Positions 49,133-59,485 are shown, numbered from the stretch's first letter. The stretch is DNA of 64,000 bases from Pseudomonadota bacterium (GCA_025352885.1 JANXRZ010000217.1:16254-80253); one strand, 5' to 3'. The notes: generated by a model not told the origin, from the letters alone. A program made the numbers and translations.

Positions 49133-52100
49133 ATGGCTAGCGTCATCGACATCGGACCGCTCAGCTGGGTGAAGAGCGAGATCGATTTGTCGCTCGAGCG
49201 CGCGCGGACGAGCCTGCGCTCTTTCGCGGCCGAGCCCAGTGATGCAAAGGCGATCAAGGCCGCGCAGACGCACCTTCACCAGGCCTACGGCGCCGTGCAG
49301 ATCGTCGGCCTGCATGGGGTCTCGCGCTTCTTCGAGGAGACCGAGCGCCTGGTGGCGGAAATCGAAACTGGCAAGGTCCAGGCGGATCCAAAGGCGTTCG
49401 ATGCCTTGGAAAGGGCCACGCACGCAATCGGTAAATATCTTTCCGAGCTGCTCGACGGCATTCCTGACCAGCCCTTGCGGCTTTATCCGCTGCACAAGGA
49501 ACTGGCTTTTTTGCGCGGGATCAAGGACGTTTCGGAAGCGGAGCTGTATTTCCCCGACCTGTCTTTGCAGCCGCCGCCGCGGGATGAGCATCCGGTGCGC
49601 CTGTCGGCCGAAGACATGGGCACTTATGTACGGGGCCAGCGCACGCGCTTCCAACGCGGCTTCCTTAAGTGGCTGAAAGAGCCGGGCGACGAGGCCAGCC
49701 TGGCCGACATGCTCGCGGCTGTCGACGGTATCGAGTCGACCCAACTCGTGCCCGCACAACGAGCATTCTGGTGGGCCGCCGGCGCTTTTTACAAGGCGCT
49801 CGCGTGCGGGGTGCTCAAGCCCGAGCCGGGCGTGAAACTCGTCGGCTCAAAGATCGAACAGCAGATGCGCAAGATGACCGAAGGGGCAAGCGCGGTGCCC
49901 GAGCGGCTGATGCGCGAAGTGCTGTATTGGGTCGCGAAGGTGCCGTTGTCCGATTCCGCCGCGGATGAAAGGGTGCGCGAAGCGCAACTGGCTTTCCGGC
50001 TCGAGGGAACGCTTCCTTCTGCTGAGCGCGAGAGCGATCCGTCGCAGCGCATTCCGGCCGCCAAGAGCGTGCACGCGCAAATTACCAGCGCAAAAGACGC
50101 TTGGAATCGCTTTGCGTCCGGCGGTGAAGCGTCGCTTGCGGTCTTTGCAGGACATGCGGACGCCATCAAGGAAGGCGTCGAGTCGCTTGGCAATTCGGAA
50201 CTCTCGGGCATCGGGCGCGAACTGGCGACCATCGCCGCGTATCTCGTGACCAACCCCTCTAAGATGAGCGAGCCGCTCGGCATGGAGGTCGCCACTGCCC
50301 TGTTGGTCATGGAAAACGCGGTCGAAAACCATGCGCGCCTGACACCGGAATTCAATGCGCAGGCCCGCGTGATGCTCGCTCGCCTGGGCGCCGCTGCATT
50401 CGGCAAGCTGAGTCCGGATGTGACCCTCAGCCTGCCCCTCATTGAAGACATGACCCGGCGAGCGACGGAAAGGCTTGCAGTCGACGGCACTGTCGCCGAA
50501 ATGCAGGCCAACCTGCACAAGATCGAGCAGGCGCTCGACCAGTACTTCCGCGATCCCTCGAACGCCGCAGACTTGGCCGCGCTTGAACCGGCGATCCACC
50601 AGGTGAGTGGAGCGCTGGCCATGCTCGGCGAAGAGGAGGCAGGCGCCGCACTGGCCCGCTGCCAGGAGAAAATCCGGGCCTTCGCGCAAGCCGCGACGTT
50701 GCCCGATACCAGCGAATTCGAAGAGGTTGCGCAGATCCTGTCCGGCCTTGGGTTCTATATCGACGCCCTTCGCCACGGCAAGGCGGATTTCGCCACGGCG
50801 ATGCAGCCGATCAACGCGGAAGCGCCCCTCGCGAGCGCGGTGGTCGAGGCGCCGGAAGCGCCGCAAGACGAGGCGTTCGTCGACATCACGCCGCCCATTG
50901 CGGCGCCTTCGGCCGACGCCGAGCGGCTGCGGGACGAAACAGACGAGAAAATCGACGAAGAACTGCTGGCGATCTTCCTCGAGGAAGCCGTCGGTGTCCT
51001 TCAGACGATCGCGCAGAGCCTGTCAGTCAGCCGTTCGCAGCCGGTCAACCTTTTGGAGCTCACGTCGATCCGGCGCGGTTTCCATACGCTTAAGGGCAGC
51101 GGCCGCATGGTCGGCCTCATGCGGCTGGGCGAGGCGGCCTGGGCGGTCGAGCAGGTCATGAACCTGTGGCAGCAGGAAGAGCGGGTGGCCGACGCGAACC
51201 TTTTCGGCCTGATCGAGTTCGCGCACGGCGAGTTTGCCGATTGGATTGCACGGCTGCAGAGCGGCAAGCCGCAGCCGGACGGGAAGTCGATCGTCGATCT
51301 CGCCGAGGAGGTAAAGCGCAGCGACGCCGCCCGACCGGTGGTTCCCGAACCGGCCGCCGCCGAACCGCCGCCTGCGTCCGAGCCGCAACCGGAAGCGACC
51401 GTTGCGCTCGAAGCAGGAATCCGGATCGGCAGCCTCACGATCTCGTCCTCGCTCTTTACCGTCTTTACGAACGAAGCGCGCCAGCATCTCGAGACGCTCG
51501 AGCGCGAACTGGCGCAGACTGCGGCGGGCCGCACTACGGGCGTGCGGGAAGAACTCGTCCGCGCCGCCCATACGCTGGCCGGCATCTGCGGCACTGTTCA
51601 ATTGAATGCGATGCATCACCTGGGTGCAGCCTTCGAAGGCGCGCTGCTGCGGCTCAAGAATCGCGCGACCGCGCTGACCGCCGATGAGTTGGCGCTCGCG
51701 CACGACACGATCCAGGCGCTCAAGCTCATGTACGAGGGCGTGATCGAGCGTGCCCTTCCCGGGGCGGCCACCAAGCTCATCAGCCGCCTTGGCACAATCA
51801 CCGGCGAAGCCGCCAGGCTGACTGTCCACGAAGAAGAGGAAGCCAGCGGGCCGACGATCGGTGCGCCTTCCGGCGCGCAGTCCACCTCGCTGCCCGAGCG
51901 GGAGGAAGAAGAGCCCGAAGATCGTCGTCAGCGGCGGCTCGAGGACGAGATCGATCTCCAGCTCCTGCCCATCTTTATCGAGGAGGCGAACGAACTCGTG
52001 CCGCAGGTCGGAGAACTGCTGCGGTTGTGGCGTGCGGTGCCTTCGGAGTTTGAACCGGCTCGCGCCTTGCAGCGCACGCTGCATACCCTCAAGGGCAGCG

Positions 52101-54190
52101 CCCGGATGGCGGGCGTCATGGGATTGGGCGAGCTCACGCACAACATGGAAACACGCGTCGAGAATGCCATTGCGCTCAAGCTGACGCCCGGCCAATTCTT
52201 CGACGACCTCGACATCTCTTACGATCGCATGGGCTTGCTGCTGGAACGCATCCAGCATCCGGAGGCCGCGCAAGCGGCGCAAACGGAGATGCCGGCAAGG
52301 GAGGAAGTCGTGCGGGCGCAAGCTGCTCCGTCGCCAGTGCAGCCTGCCGGCGCCGGCGTGACGCGCGAGGACACCAAGGTCCACGCGATGATGCGCGTCC
52401 GGGCCGATGCACTCGAGAAGCTGGTGAATGAAGCAGGCGAGATTGCAATCACGCGAACGCGCGTCGAAACGGAGATGCATGGCTTGAAGGCGGCGCTCCT
52501 CGAGCTCACGGAAAACGTCGCGCGCCTTCGCCGCGAGCTGCGCGAGATCGAGATCGCTGCCGAGTCCCAGTTGGCCTCGCGCATGCAGGGCTCGTCCGAG
52601 AAAGACAGGCACTTCGACCCGCTCGAGTTCGACCGCTTTACGCGCTTCCAGGAACTCACGCGCATGATGGCCGAGAGCGTGAACGACGTGTCGACCGTGC
52701 AGCAGACGCTGAACAAGACTGCCGATGACACCGATTCTGCCCTCGCTGCGCAAGCACGCCTCAATCGCGAGCTGCAGCAGGACCTCATGCGCATCCGCAT
52801 GGTGCCGATCGGCTCGATTGTCGAGCGGCTGCACCGCATCGTGCGCCAGACTTCGAAGGAGGTGGGCAAGCGCGCCAACCTCGACATTCGCGGCGTCAAT
52901 GTCGAGCTCGACCGCTCGGCACTCGAGCGCATCACGGGCCCGCTGGAACACCTGCTGCGCAACGCGATCACCCATGGGCTGGAGAAGCCCGAGGCGCGCG
53001 TGGCGCAAGGCAAGGCCGCAATGGGCGAAATTTCCCTCGAGATCCGTCAGGAAGGCAACGAAGTAACGCTGATCCTCGCAGATGATGGTGCAGGACTCGA
53101 CCTCGAGCGCATCCGCGCCCAAGCGATCGCGCAAGGCCTCCTCGAGCCTTCGGATAAGCGGACCGAGCAGCAGCTTGCCGAGCTGGTTTTCACACCCGGG
53201 CTCTCGACTGCGGAGACCGTGACCGAGCTTGCCGGCCGGGGCGTGGGGCTGGACGTGGTGATGAGCGAAGTCAGCGGCCTCGGAGGACGCATCGAACTGG
53301 CGTTTACCCCCAAGGTCGGCACGCGGTTCACAATGCGCCTTCCGCTGACGACTGCGGTGATTCAGGCGGTGCTCGTGAAGATCGGCCCGCGTACATATGC
53401 GTTGCCGTCGGTCATGGTCGAGCAGGTGCAACAGATGCGCCAGGAGTTGCTCGCGCGCGCCAGGGAAGCCGGCGCCATCGAATGGGCCGGGCGCCGCTAC
53501 CCGCTTCATCATCTGCCTACGTTGCTCGGCGAATCCGCAACGCCTCCCGCCGCCGCCGGCCGGCGCTTTTCGCCCGTGCTGCTCGTACGCAGCGGGGTGG
53601 AAGCGATCGCGATCGAAGTCGATGAGATGCTCGGGAACCAGGAGGTCGTTGTGAAGAACATCGGCCCGCAGCTTGCGCGCGTGCCCGGCATCGCCGGCGC
53701 GACCGTGCTCGGTACGGGAGAGATCGTGTTGATCCTCAATCCTGTGCCGCTGGCGTCGAGGCCGGCCTCATCCCACCAGGTTGTCACGAGCCCCAATGTC
53801 CAGGCGGCCGCTGTACCGTCTGAACCCCGCATCATGGTCGTGGACGACTCGCTCACCGTTCGCAAGATCACGGGCCGCCTCCTCGCGCGCGAGGGTTATC
53901 GCGTGCTTACCGCCCGGGATGGCGTAGAGGCGCTCGAGATGCTCGCCGAGTCGGTGCCGGACGTCATGCTGGTCGATGTCGAGATGCCGCGCATGGACGG
54001 ATTCGACCTGACGCGCAACGTGCGCGCCGACCCCCGGCTGAAAGGCGTCCCGATCATCATGATCACATCGCGCACGGCCGACAAGCATCGCAACTACGCA
54101 ATGGAACTTGGCGTAAACGTGTTCCTGGGCAAGCCTTACCAGGAAGATGACCTGCTGCGCCAGATTGCCGGCTTTATCGTCGCCTCCTGA
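49133..54190 (+). CDS. pilL: Hybrid CheA-type kinase with multiple HPt domains (PilL/ChpA)
   Basis: 1685 aa. HPt-like modules carry HxxxG at about H49 (HQAYG), H489 (HQVSG), H651 (HTLKG), H813 (HTLAG) and H984 (HTLKG). They are followed by CheA dimerisation (LEKLVNEAGEIAITR, about 1090), the ATP-binding domain with N-box HLLRNAITHG (about 1270), DDGAGLDLERI and GRGVGLDVVMSEV, a CheW-like domain (about 1405-1540) and a C-terminal receiver with phosphoacceptor near D1615 (MLVDVEMPRMDGFD) and FLGKPYQ. It phosphorylates PilG/PilH in response to PilJ and so controls type IV pilus motility. Last gene of the operon. Only two HPt sites keep the full HTLKGS core. Confidence 0.95.
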   Translation: MASVIDIGPLSWVKSEIDLSLERARTSLRSFAAEPSDAKAIKAAQTHLHQAYGAVQIVGLHGVSRFFEETERLVAEIETGKVQADPKAFDALERATHAIGKYLSELLDGIPDQPLRLYPLHKELAFLRGIKDVSEAELYFPDLSLQPPPRDEHPVRLSAEDMGTYVRGQRTRFQRGFLKWLKEPGDEASLADMLAAVDGIESTQLVPAQRAFWWAAGAFYKALACGVLKPEPGVKLVGSKIEQQMRKMTEGASAVPERLMREVLYWVAKVPLSDSAADERVREAQLAFRLEGTLPSAERESDPSQRIPAAKSVHAQITSAKDAWNRFASGGEASLAVFAGHADAIKEGVESLGNSELSGIGRELATIAAYLVTNPSKMSEPLGMEVATALLVMENAVENHARLTPEFNAQARVMLARLGAAAFGKLSPDVTLSLPLIEDMTRRATERLAVDGTVAEMQANLHKIEQALDQYFRDPSNAADLAALEPAIHQVSGALAMLGEEEAGAALARCQEKIRAFAQAATLPDTSEFEEVAQILSGLGFYIDALRHGKADFATAMQPINAEAPLASAVVEAPEAPQDEAFVDITPPIAAPSADAERLRDETDEKIDEELLAIFLEEAVGVLQTIAQSLSVSRSQPVNLLELTSIRRGFHTLKGSGRMVGLMRLGEAAWAVEQVMNLWQQEERVADANLFGLIEFAHGEFADWIARLQSGKPQPDGKSIVDLAEEVKRSDAARPVVPEPAAAEPPPASEPQPEATVALEAGIRIGSLTISSSLFTVFTNEARQHLETLERELAQTAAGRTTGVREELVRAAHTLAGICGTVQLNAMHHLGAAFEGALLRLKNRATALTADELALAHDTIQALKLMYEGVIERALPGAATKLISRLGTITGEAARLTVHEEEEASGPTIGAPSGAQSTSLPEREEEEPEDRRQRRLEDEIDLQLLPIFIEEANELVPQVGELLRLWRAVPSEFEPARALQRTLHTLKGSARMAGVMGLGELTHNMETRVENAIALKLTPGQFFDDLDISYDRMGLLLERIQHPEAAQAAQTEMPAREEVVRAQAAPSPVQPAGAGVTREDTKVHAMMRVRADALEKLVNEAGEIAITRTRVETEMHGLKAALLELTENVARLRRELREIEIAAESQLASRMQGSSEKDRHFDPLEFDRFTRFQELTRMMAESVNDVSTVQQTLNKTADDTDSALAAQARLNRELQQDLMRIRMVPIGSIVERLHRIVRQTSKEVGKRANLDIRGVNVELDRSALERITGPLEHLLRNAITHGLEKPEARVAQGKAAMGEISLEIRQEGNEVTLILADDGAGLDLERIRAQAIAQGLLEPSDKRTEQQLAELVFTPGLSTAETVTELAGRGVGLDVVMSEVSGLGGRIELAFTPKVGTRFTMRLPLTTAVIQAVLVKIGPRTYALPSVMVEQVQQMRQELLARAREAGAIEWAGRRYPLHHLPTLLGESATPPAAAGRRFSPVLLVRSGVEAIAIEVDEMLGNQEVVVKNIGPQLARVPGIAGATVLGTGEIVLILNPVPLASRPASSHQVVTSPNVQAAAVPSEPRIMVVDDSLTVRKITGRLLAREGYRVLTARDGVEALEMLAESVPDVMLVDVEMPRMDGFDLTRNVRADPRLKGVPIIMITSRTADKHRNYAMELGVNVFLGKPYQEDDLLRQIAGFIVAS

Positions 54191-54249
54191 CAACGCCAGG
54201 CATAAACAGCGCGCGGCTTCTGGATCTCCAGCAAAGATCCTGACATGGT

Positions 54250-55698
54250 CTAACCCGGATCGGAACGGGGCACCCTAGTTTTTCCATATCGCTCCAGCGT
54301 TCGAACACGAGCAAGCGCGTGATCCACGACGGGTGCGGCATAGTCGAGCCCGATCCTGCAGCCGGCAGCTGACTGCTCACTCGCGCTCATGCGCCAAGGC
54401 GCGTGAATAAATTCTTCCGGTACGTGTGCGAGTGAAGGAAGGTACCGCCGGATGAATGCGCCCGCCGGGTCGAAGCGTTCGGACTGGGTGATGGGATTGA
54501 AGATGCGAAAATAAGGTTGCGCATCGCACCCAGTGGAGGCCGCCCATTGCCAGCCGCCGTTGTTGGCGGCGAGATCGAAGTCGTTCAACTGGTCGGCGAA
54601 ATAGCGTTCGCCGCGCCGATAGTCGATCCCCAGGTCCTTCGTGAGGAAGGATGCCGTCACCATGCGCAGCCGATTGTGCATGTATCCCGTCTGGTTGAGC
54701 TGAGCCATAGCCGCATCGACGAGCGGGTAGCCCGTGCGACCTTCGCACCAGGCCAGAAACAGGTCCTCGCGGTCGTCCCATTCAATCGTCCCGTATTCCC
54801 GGCGAAATGGATCCTGGGCAACGTGCGGGTGGTGCGCAAGGATCATGAAGTAGAAGTCGCGCCAGATGAGCTCGGAGAGCCAAACCGCGGCCCCTTTGCT
54901 CTTGCTGCCCACGGCCAGCGTCGCCACTTCTCGTATGGAGGCGGTGCCAAAGCGCAGGTGCACTGACAGGTAGGACGGTCCTTTCATCGAAGGGTAATCG
55001 CGCCGCTCGGCATATTTCCCAATCCGCGCCGAGAACTCAGCCAGCAACCGTAGGGCCCCGGAGGTGCCGGTAGGGATCGCGAGTGCCGCAAGGTTGGTGC
55101 GCGTAAAACCGAGCGCCTCGAGTGAAGGCATCGGGCTCTTTGGGCCGGACGCAAGATTGGCAGCGTACTTCTCTACCGGATACGCCTTTAAGAAAAACGG
55201 CTCGAGCTTGGCGAGCCACGCATTCTTGTATGGGGTAAAGACAGTGAAAGGGGTGCCGGTGCGCGTCAAGACTTCCGATTTTTCGAAAATCACCTGGTCT
55301 TTGCGCGTATTGAAGGCGATGCCGGCCTCGGCCAGCAAAGCGCTCACGGCAGCGTCGCGCTCGATGGCCTGCGGCTCGTAGTCATGGTTGGCGTAGACCG
55401 CGCGCACACCAAGCGTCCTGGCAAGCTCGGGAATCGCTTCTCGCGCGCGGGCATGCAGGACATGCAGCCCGCCGCCCTGCGCGATGAGCGCCTCGCGCAA
55501 TTCCCGGACGCTCTCCCAGATGAACTCGACCCTTCGGTCGACGCCGGTCGGCAGCGCATCGAGAATTTCGCTGTCGAACACGAAGACGCAGTGCACCCTT
55601 GCGTGCACCTTGAGCGCCGCATACAAGGCGGCGTGGTCATGAACGCGCAGGTCACGCCGGAACCAGGTCAGGGCGGCGTCGGGTGATTGGTGTTCCAG
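54250..55698 (-). CDS. phr: Deoxyribodipyrimidine photolyase, probable CTG start
   Basis: The track begins at a TTG (55626), but the frame stays open upstream and encodes the conserved N-terminus ALTWFRRDLRVHDHAAL, which photolyases need. No ATG, GTG or TTG exists in frame for this part. CTG at 55696-55698 has GAGG 6 bases before it and is the best start, giving 482 aa. The FAD-binding domain has IWRDFYFMI, GYPLVDAAMAQLNQTGYMHNR, LTKDLGIDYRRGE and NNGGWQWAASTGCDAQPYFR. It repairs cyclobutane dimers with blue light. Divergent from algH (74 bases between), convergent with pilL. Confidence 0.88.
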   Translation of the reverse strand: MEHQSPDAALTWFRRDLRVHDHAALYAALKVHARVHCVFVFDSEILDALPTGVDRRVEFIWESVRELREALIAQGGGLHVLHARAREAIPELARTLGVRAVYANHDYEPQAIERDAAVSALLAEAGIAFNTRKDQVIFEKSEVLTRTGTPFTVFTPYKNAWLAKLEPFFLKAYPVEKYAANLASGPKSPMPSLEALGFTRTNLAALAIPTGTSGALRLLAEFSARIGKYAERRDYPSMKGPSYLSVHLRFGTASIREVATLAVGSKSKGAAVWLSELIWRDFYFMILAHHPHVAQDPFRREYGTIEWDDREDLFLAWCEGRTGYPLVDAAMAQLNQTGYMHNRLRMVTASFLTKDLGIDYRRGERYFADQLNDFDLAANNGGWQWAASTGCDAQPYFRIFNPITQSERFDPAGAFIRRYLPSLAHVPEEFIHAPWRMSASEQSAAGCRIGLDYAAPVVDHALARVRTLERYGKTRVPRSDPG

Positions 55699-55772
55699 TT
55701 CAGTCCTCGGTGCAGGGAGGGCCGCAAGACGGCCTCGAGCGGGTAAAATAGCGGCCGCATGGACCCGATCAT

Positions 55773-56336
55773 ATGTCCTCGATCAACCTGACACATCATT
55801 TCCTGATCGCCATGCCCGCTATGGCGGACCCGTATTTCACGAGGACGCTCACCTACATTTGCGAGCACAACGATCAAGGGGCCCTTGGGGTCGTCGTGAA
55901 CCGGCCGATTGACCTTACGCTGCGCTCCCTCTTCGATCGCCTGTCGCTGCCGATCGGGGACAACAGCGTCGGCGATTCACCCATCTATTTCGGCGGACCG
56001 GTGCAGACCGACCGTGGATTTGTCCTGCACGAGCCCGCCGGCAGCTGGCAGTCGACGCTGAAGGTGCGCGACTCGGTCGGCCTCACCACCTCCAAGGACA
56101 TCCTTGAGGCGGTGGGTCGGGGCGAAGGGCCGCGGCGCCTTCTCGTGACGCTTGGCTACGCGGGGTGGTCCGCAGGTCAGCTCGAACATGAACTCGGCCA
56201 GAACGCGTGGCTGTCGGTGGAGGCGCAGGGCGACAAAATCCTCTTCGACACGCCGGCCGATGAGCGCCTGCCGGCCGCCTTGGGTCTCTTAGGGATCGAC
56301 CTGGCGAGTCTTTCGGAAGATGCGGGACATGCCTGA
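55773..56336 (+). CDS. algH: YqgE/AlgH family protein
   Basis: 187 aa. Family hallmarks: [20 protein letters not shown], then [14 protein letters not shown], the [15 protein letters not shown] segment and [15 protein letters not shown]. Biochemical role not established. Precedes ruvX with a 17-base overlap, the usual proteobacterial pairing. Confidence 0.93.
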   Translation: MSSINLTHHFLIAMPAMADPYFTRTLTYICEHNDQGALGVVVNRPIDLTLRSLFDRLSLPIGDNSVGDSPIYFGGPVQTDRGFVLHEPAGSWQSTLKVRDSVGLTTSKDILEAVGRGEGPRRLLVTLGYAGWSAGQLEHELGQNAWLSVEAQGDKILFDTPADERLPAALGLLGIDLASLSEDAGHA

Positions 56337-56769
56337 GGCGGTCATGGCGGCCGAGGGCACCGTACTGGCATTCGATTTCGGCACCAAGCGTCTCGGCGTC
56401 GCAGTCGGCGAAACGCTCATCGGCCTCGCGCATCCCCTGGCCGATATAGCCGGCGAAGAAGCCGCGCCCCGGTTCGCGGCGATCGCCAAGATCATCGAGG
56501 AATGGAAGCCTGCCCGGTTGGTTGTGGGGTTGCCGCTCGCGGTTGACGGCACCCCGCAAGATCTCACGCGTCGCGCGCAGCGATTCGCTCGCCAGCTCGA
56601 AGGCCGCTTCGGGCTGCCCGTGACGCTGGTCGACGAGCGCTATTCGTCGGTCGAGGCCGAAGCAAGCCTGCGCGAGGCGGGCGGGTACAAGGCCCTGCGG
56701 GAGAAGCGGGTCGATTCCGCGGCCGCACAGGTGATCCTGCAACAGTATTTCCACGAACATGCTGCCTGA
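56320..56769 (+). CDS. ruvX: RuvX/YqgF Holliday-junction resolvase-like nuclease
   Basis: 149 aa; Met6 or Met10 could also be the start, since the first codons overlap algH. RNase H-fold: [14 protein letters not shown] with the first catalytic Asp, [28 protein letters not shown] and [13 protein letters not shown] with the last Asp. Thought to process pre-16S rRNA 5' ends. Overlaps pyrR by 11 bases. Confidence 0.94.
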   Translation: MRDMPEAVMAAEGTVLAFDFGTKRLGVAVGETLIGLAHPLADIAGEEAAPRFAAIAKIIEEWKPARLVVGLPLAVDGTPQDLTRRAQRFARQLEGRFGLPVTLVDERYSSVEAEASLREAGGYKALREKRVDSAAAQVILQQYFHEHAA

Positions 56770-57250
56770 CGCCGAAGCCGTCTGTGCGCGGCTGGTCGCG
56801 GAGCTCAAGCCGCTCATCAAGCCAACTACGGCGATGATCGGGCTCTACACCGGAGGCGCGTGGCTTGCCGAGAAGCTCCATCCGCAACTCGGCCTTTCCA
56901 CCCCGCTCGGTCTCATGGACATCGCGTTCTATCGAGACGACTACCACAAGCAGGGGCTGCATCACGACCCCAAGCGAACGCGGATCGGCTTTGAAGTCGA
57001 AGGCCGCGATCTCCTGCTCGTCGACGACATCCTGTACACCGGCCGCACCGTGCGGGCGGCCATGAACGAACTGTTCGACTATGGGCGCCCGGCTAGCATC
57101 TCGCTCGTGGTGCTCGCCGATCGTGGCGGACGACAACTTCCCATCTTCGCCCAGCACTGCGGCACGCGCGTCGAGGTGCCGGCCGGCAAGCGCCTGAGCA
57201 TGAAGCGGGACGACCACGGACGGTTAAGCCTGGAGCTCGAAGGTGGCTAA
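56759..57250 (+). CDS. pyrR: PyrR family phosphoribosyltransferase
   Basis: 163 aa. The PRPP-binding loop [15 protein letters not shown] and the [11 protein letters not shown] region are characteristic. In Bacillus PyrR binds pyr mRNA leaders and has uracil phosphoribosyltransferase activity; here it sits inside a coding operon with no leader before it, so regulation by attenuation cannot be claimed. Overlaps pyrB by 8 bases. Confidence 0.93.
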   Translation: MLPDAEAVCARLVAELKPLIKPTTAMIGLYTGGAWLAEKLHPQLGLSTPLGLMDIAFYRDDYHKQGLHHDPKRTRIGFEVEGRDLLLVDDILYTGRTVRAAMNELFDYGRPASISLVVLADRGGRQLPIFAQHCGTRVEVPAGKRLSMKRDDHGRLSLELEGG

Positions 57251-58190
57251 TCCCCAGCTAAACGCGGCCGGTGAACTCCAGCACCTCTTGTCGATCGAGG
57301 GCCTTCCCAAAGCAATCCTTACCCAGATTCTCGATACGGCCGATTCCTTCGTGGGCGTGACCGAGCGCGAAGTGAAGAAAGTGCCGATCCTGCGCGGCAA
57401 GAGCGTGTTCAACCTGTTCTTCGAGCCGTCGACGCGCACGCGTACGACGTTCGAGATCGCGGCCAAGCGGCTTTCGGCAGACGTGATCAACCTCAACATC
57501 GCGGCCTCTTCGCAAACCAAGGGCGAGTCGCTGCTCGACACGGTGGCCAACCTCTCTGCGATGCAGGCCGACCTGTTTATCGTGCGACACCAGGCATCGG
57601 GCGCGCCGTATCTCATCGCGCGCAACGTGAAGCCGCACGAGCACGTGATCAACGCGGGCGACGGGCGCCATGCGCACCCGACGCAGGGCCTGCTGGACCT
57701 CTATACGATCCGGCATTACAAGAAAGACTTCACCGGGCTCACGGTGGCGATCGTCGGCGACATCCTGCACTCGCGGGTTGCGCGCTCCCTCATCCATGGG
57801 CTGACCACGCTGGGGGCGCCGGAGGTGCGGGTGATTGCGCCGCAAACGCTGCTGCCCACGGGCGTCGAGAGCATGGGCGTAAAAGTGTTTCACGACATGC
57901 GCAAAGGCCTTGCCGGCGCCGATGTCATCGTCATGCTGCGGCTCCAGAACGAGCGCATGCGCGGGGCGCTCTTGCCGAGCGCGCAGGAATTCAACAAGCA
58001 CTACGGCCTCACGGCCGAGAAGCTCTCGCTCGCAAAAACTGATGCAATCGTCATGCACCCGGGCCCGATGAACCGCGGCGTGGAGATCGATTCGTCGGTC
58101 GCGGACGGGCCGCACTCGGTCATCCTGCCGCAGGTCACGTTCGGCATCGCCGTGCGAATGGCGGTCATGAGCATCATCGCGGGGAACTGA
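57243..58190 (+). CDS. pyrB: Aspartate carbamoyltransferase catalytic subunit
   Basis: 315 aa, GTG start. Carbamoyl-phosphate loop [19 protein letters not shown], the [11 protein letters not shown] loop, the HQASGAPY and [14 protein letters not shown] motifs, and [13 protein letters not shown]. Second step of pyrimidine synthesis. No pyrI is present; instead a dihydroorotase-like partner follows directly (one-base overlap), as in Pseudomonas-type ATCases. Confidence 0.96.
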   Translation: MANPQLNAAGELQHLLSIEGLPKAILTQILDTADSFVGVTEREVKKVPILRGKSVFNLFFEPSTRTRTTFEIAAKRLSADVINLNIAASSQTKGESLLDTVANLSAMQADLFIVRHQASGAPYLIARNVKPHEHVINAGDGRHAHPTQGLLDLYTIRHYKKDFTGLTVAIVGDILHSRVARSLIHGLTTLGAPEVRVIAPQTLLPTGVESMGVKVFHDMRKGLAGADVIVMLRLQNERMRGALLPSAQEFNKHYGLTAEKLSLAKTDAIVMHPGPMNRGVEIDSSVADGPHSVILPQVTFGIAVRMAVMSIIAGN

Positions 58191-59473
58191 TGAAGACGCT
58201 CATCAAAGGCGGGCGCCTCATCGACCCGGCGAGCGGCCGGGACAGCGCGGGGGATGTGCTCATCGACGGCGAGCGCATCGCAGCGCTCGATGCGGCGGCC
58301 AAGGAGGCGCACGCTGACCGTGTGATCGATGCGAAGGGCCTGATCGTCGCACCGGGCCTGGTGGATATCTGCGCGCGGCTGCGGGAGCCCGGCTTCGAAT
58401 ACAAGGCGACGCTCGAATCGGAGATGGAAGCGGCCGTGGCGGGCGGCGTGACAAGCCTTGCGTGCCCCCCGGACACTGATCCGCCGCTCGATGAGCCCGG
58501 ACTCGTCGACATGCTGCGCAGGCGCGCGCGCGCGAGCTCGCATGCGCGGTTGTACCCGATAGGCGCCCTCACCGTGAAGCTTGCCGGCGAGCGCCTGACC
58601 GAAATGGCCGAACTGTCCGAATCGGGTTGCCTTGCCTTTACGCAAGCCAATGTGCCGCTGGACGATACGCAGGTGCTGTGGCGCGCGTTGCAATACGCCG
58701 GCACCTTCGGGTTCGCGGTGTGGTTGCGCGCCGAGGACTTGTCCCTGGCCAAGGACGGCGTAGCCCACGATGGCGAAGTGGCCACGCGCCTGGGCTTGCC
58801 GGGCATTCCCGCGTTGGCCGAAACGATCGCCCTTGGCAAGTTGCTGCAGCTCGTGGGCGCCACCGGCACGCGGCTGCACGTATGCCGGATCTCGACAGCC
58901 GGGGCGGTGGCCATGATCCGCCAGGCCAAGGCGGACAAGCTGCCGGTAACGTGCGACGTCGGGATTCATCATGTCCACCTGTCCGAAATGGACCTGGGGT
59001 ATTTCGATTCCCACTGCCACCTCGTGCCGCCACTGAGAAGCATGCGCGATCGCGACGCGCTTAGGGCGGGCCTCGCTGACGGGACAATCGACGTGATTTG
59101 CTCGGATCACACCCCGGTCGACGAGGACGCAAAACAGATGCCCTTCAGCGAATCCGAAGTCGGTGCGACAGGATTGGAACTGCTGCTGCCACTCACCCTC
59201 AAGTGGGCGGCCGAGGCAAAGGTTCCCTTGGCTAAGGCGCTCGCAAAGGTTACGAGCGATGCGGCGCGGGTGCTCGGGGTCAAGTCCGGCCGCCTCGAAC
59301 CCGGCGCACCGGCCGACATCACGATATTCGCCCCGGACGAGCCGTTCCGGGTCGTCCCCGAGGCGTTGAAGAGCCAGGGAAAGAACACGCCCTTCATCGG
59401 CTACGAACTGGCCGGGCGCGTGCGCCACACGTTGGTGGATGGAACTGTGGTCTACACCGCGGCGCAAAAATAG
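58190..59473 (+). CDS. Dihydroorotase-like protein lacking zinc-site HxH (PyrC')
   Basis: 427 aa amidohydrolase-fold protein. At the first metal site, where active dihydroorotases read DxHxHxREPG, it reads DICARLREPGF: both histidines are gone (Cys and Arg). The later ICSDHTPVDED keeps its Asp. It is therefore probably the inactive dihydroorotase partner that supports a PyrB dodecamer, known in Pseudomonas as PyrC' (also called PyrX). An active pyrC must be elsewhere in the genome. Overlaps pyrB by one base; rlpA starts 13 bases later. Confidence 0.85.
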   Translation: MKTLIKGGRLIDPASGRDSAGDVLIDGERIAALDAAAKEAHADRVIDAKGLIVAPGLVDICARLREPGFEYKATLESEMEAAVAGGVTSLACPPDTDPPLDEPGLVDMLRRRARASSHARLYPIGALTVKLAGERLTEMAELSESGCLAFTQANVPLDDTQVLWRALQYAGTFGFAVWLRAEDLSLAKDGVAHDGEVATRLGLPGIPALAETIALGKLLQLVGATGTRLHVCRISTAGAVAMIRQAKADKLPVTCDVGIHHVHLSEMDLGYFDSHCHLVPPLRSMRDRDALRAGLADGTIDVICSDHTPVDEDAKQMPFSESEVGATGLELLLPLTLKWAAEAKVPLAKALAKVTSDAARVLGVKSGRLEPGAPADITIFAPDEPFRVVPEALKSQGKNTPFIGYELAGRVRHTLVDGTVVYTAAQK

Positions 59474-59485
59474 CCACACGTCACC

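Noticed and set aside
47519-49759. 746-aa open frame on the minus strand
   Set aside because: Antisense to pilJ and the start of pilL, with low-complexity His/Arg/Leu-rich translation and no recognisable motif. Long shadow frames are expected in GC-rich DNA.
51023-53512. 829-aa open frame on the minus strand
   Set aside because: Entirely antisense to pilL, whose domains are fully conserved in the other frame. The translation has no family features.
54222-54240. Hairpin GGATCT/AGATCC between pilL and phr
   Set aside because: Short 6-bp stem and no T-run on either side; could be chance.
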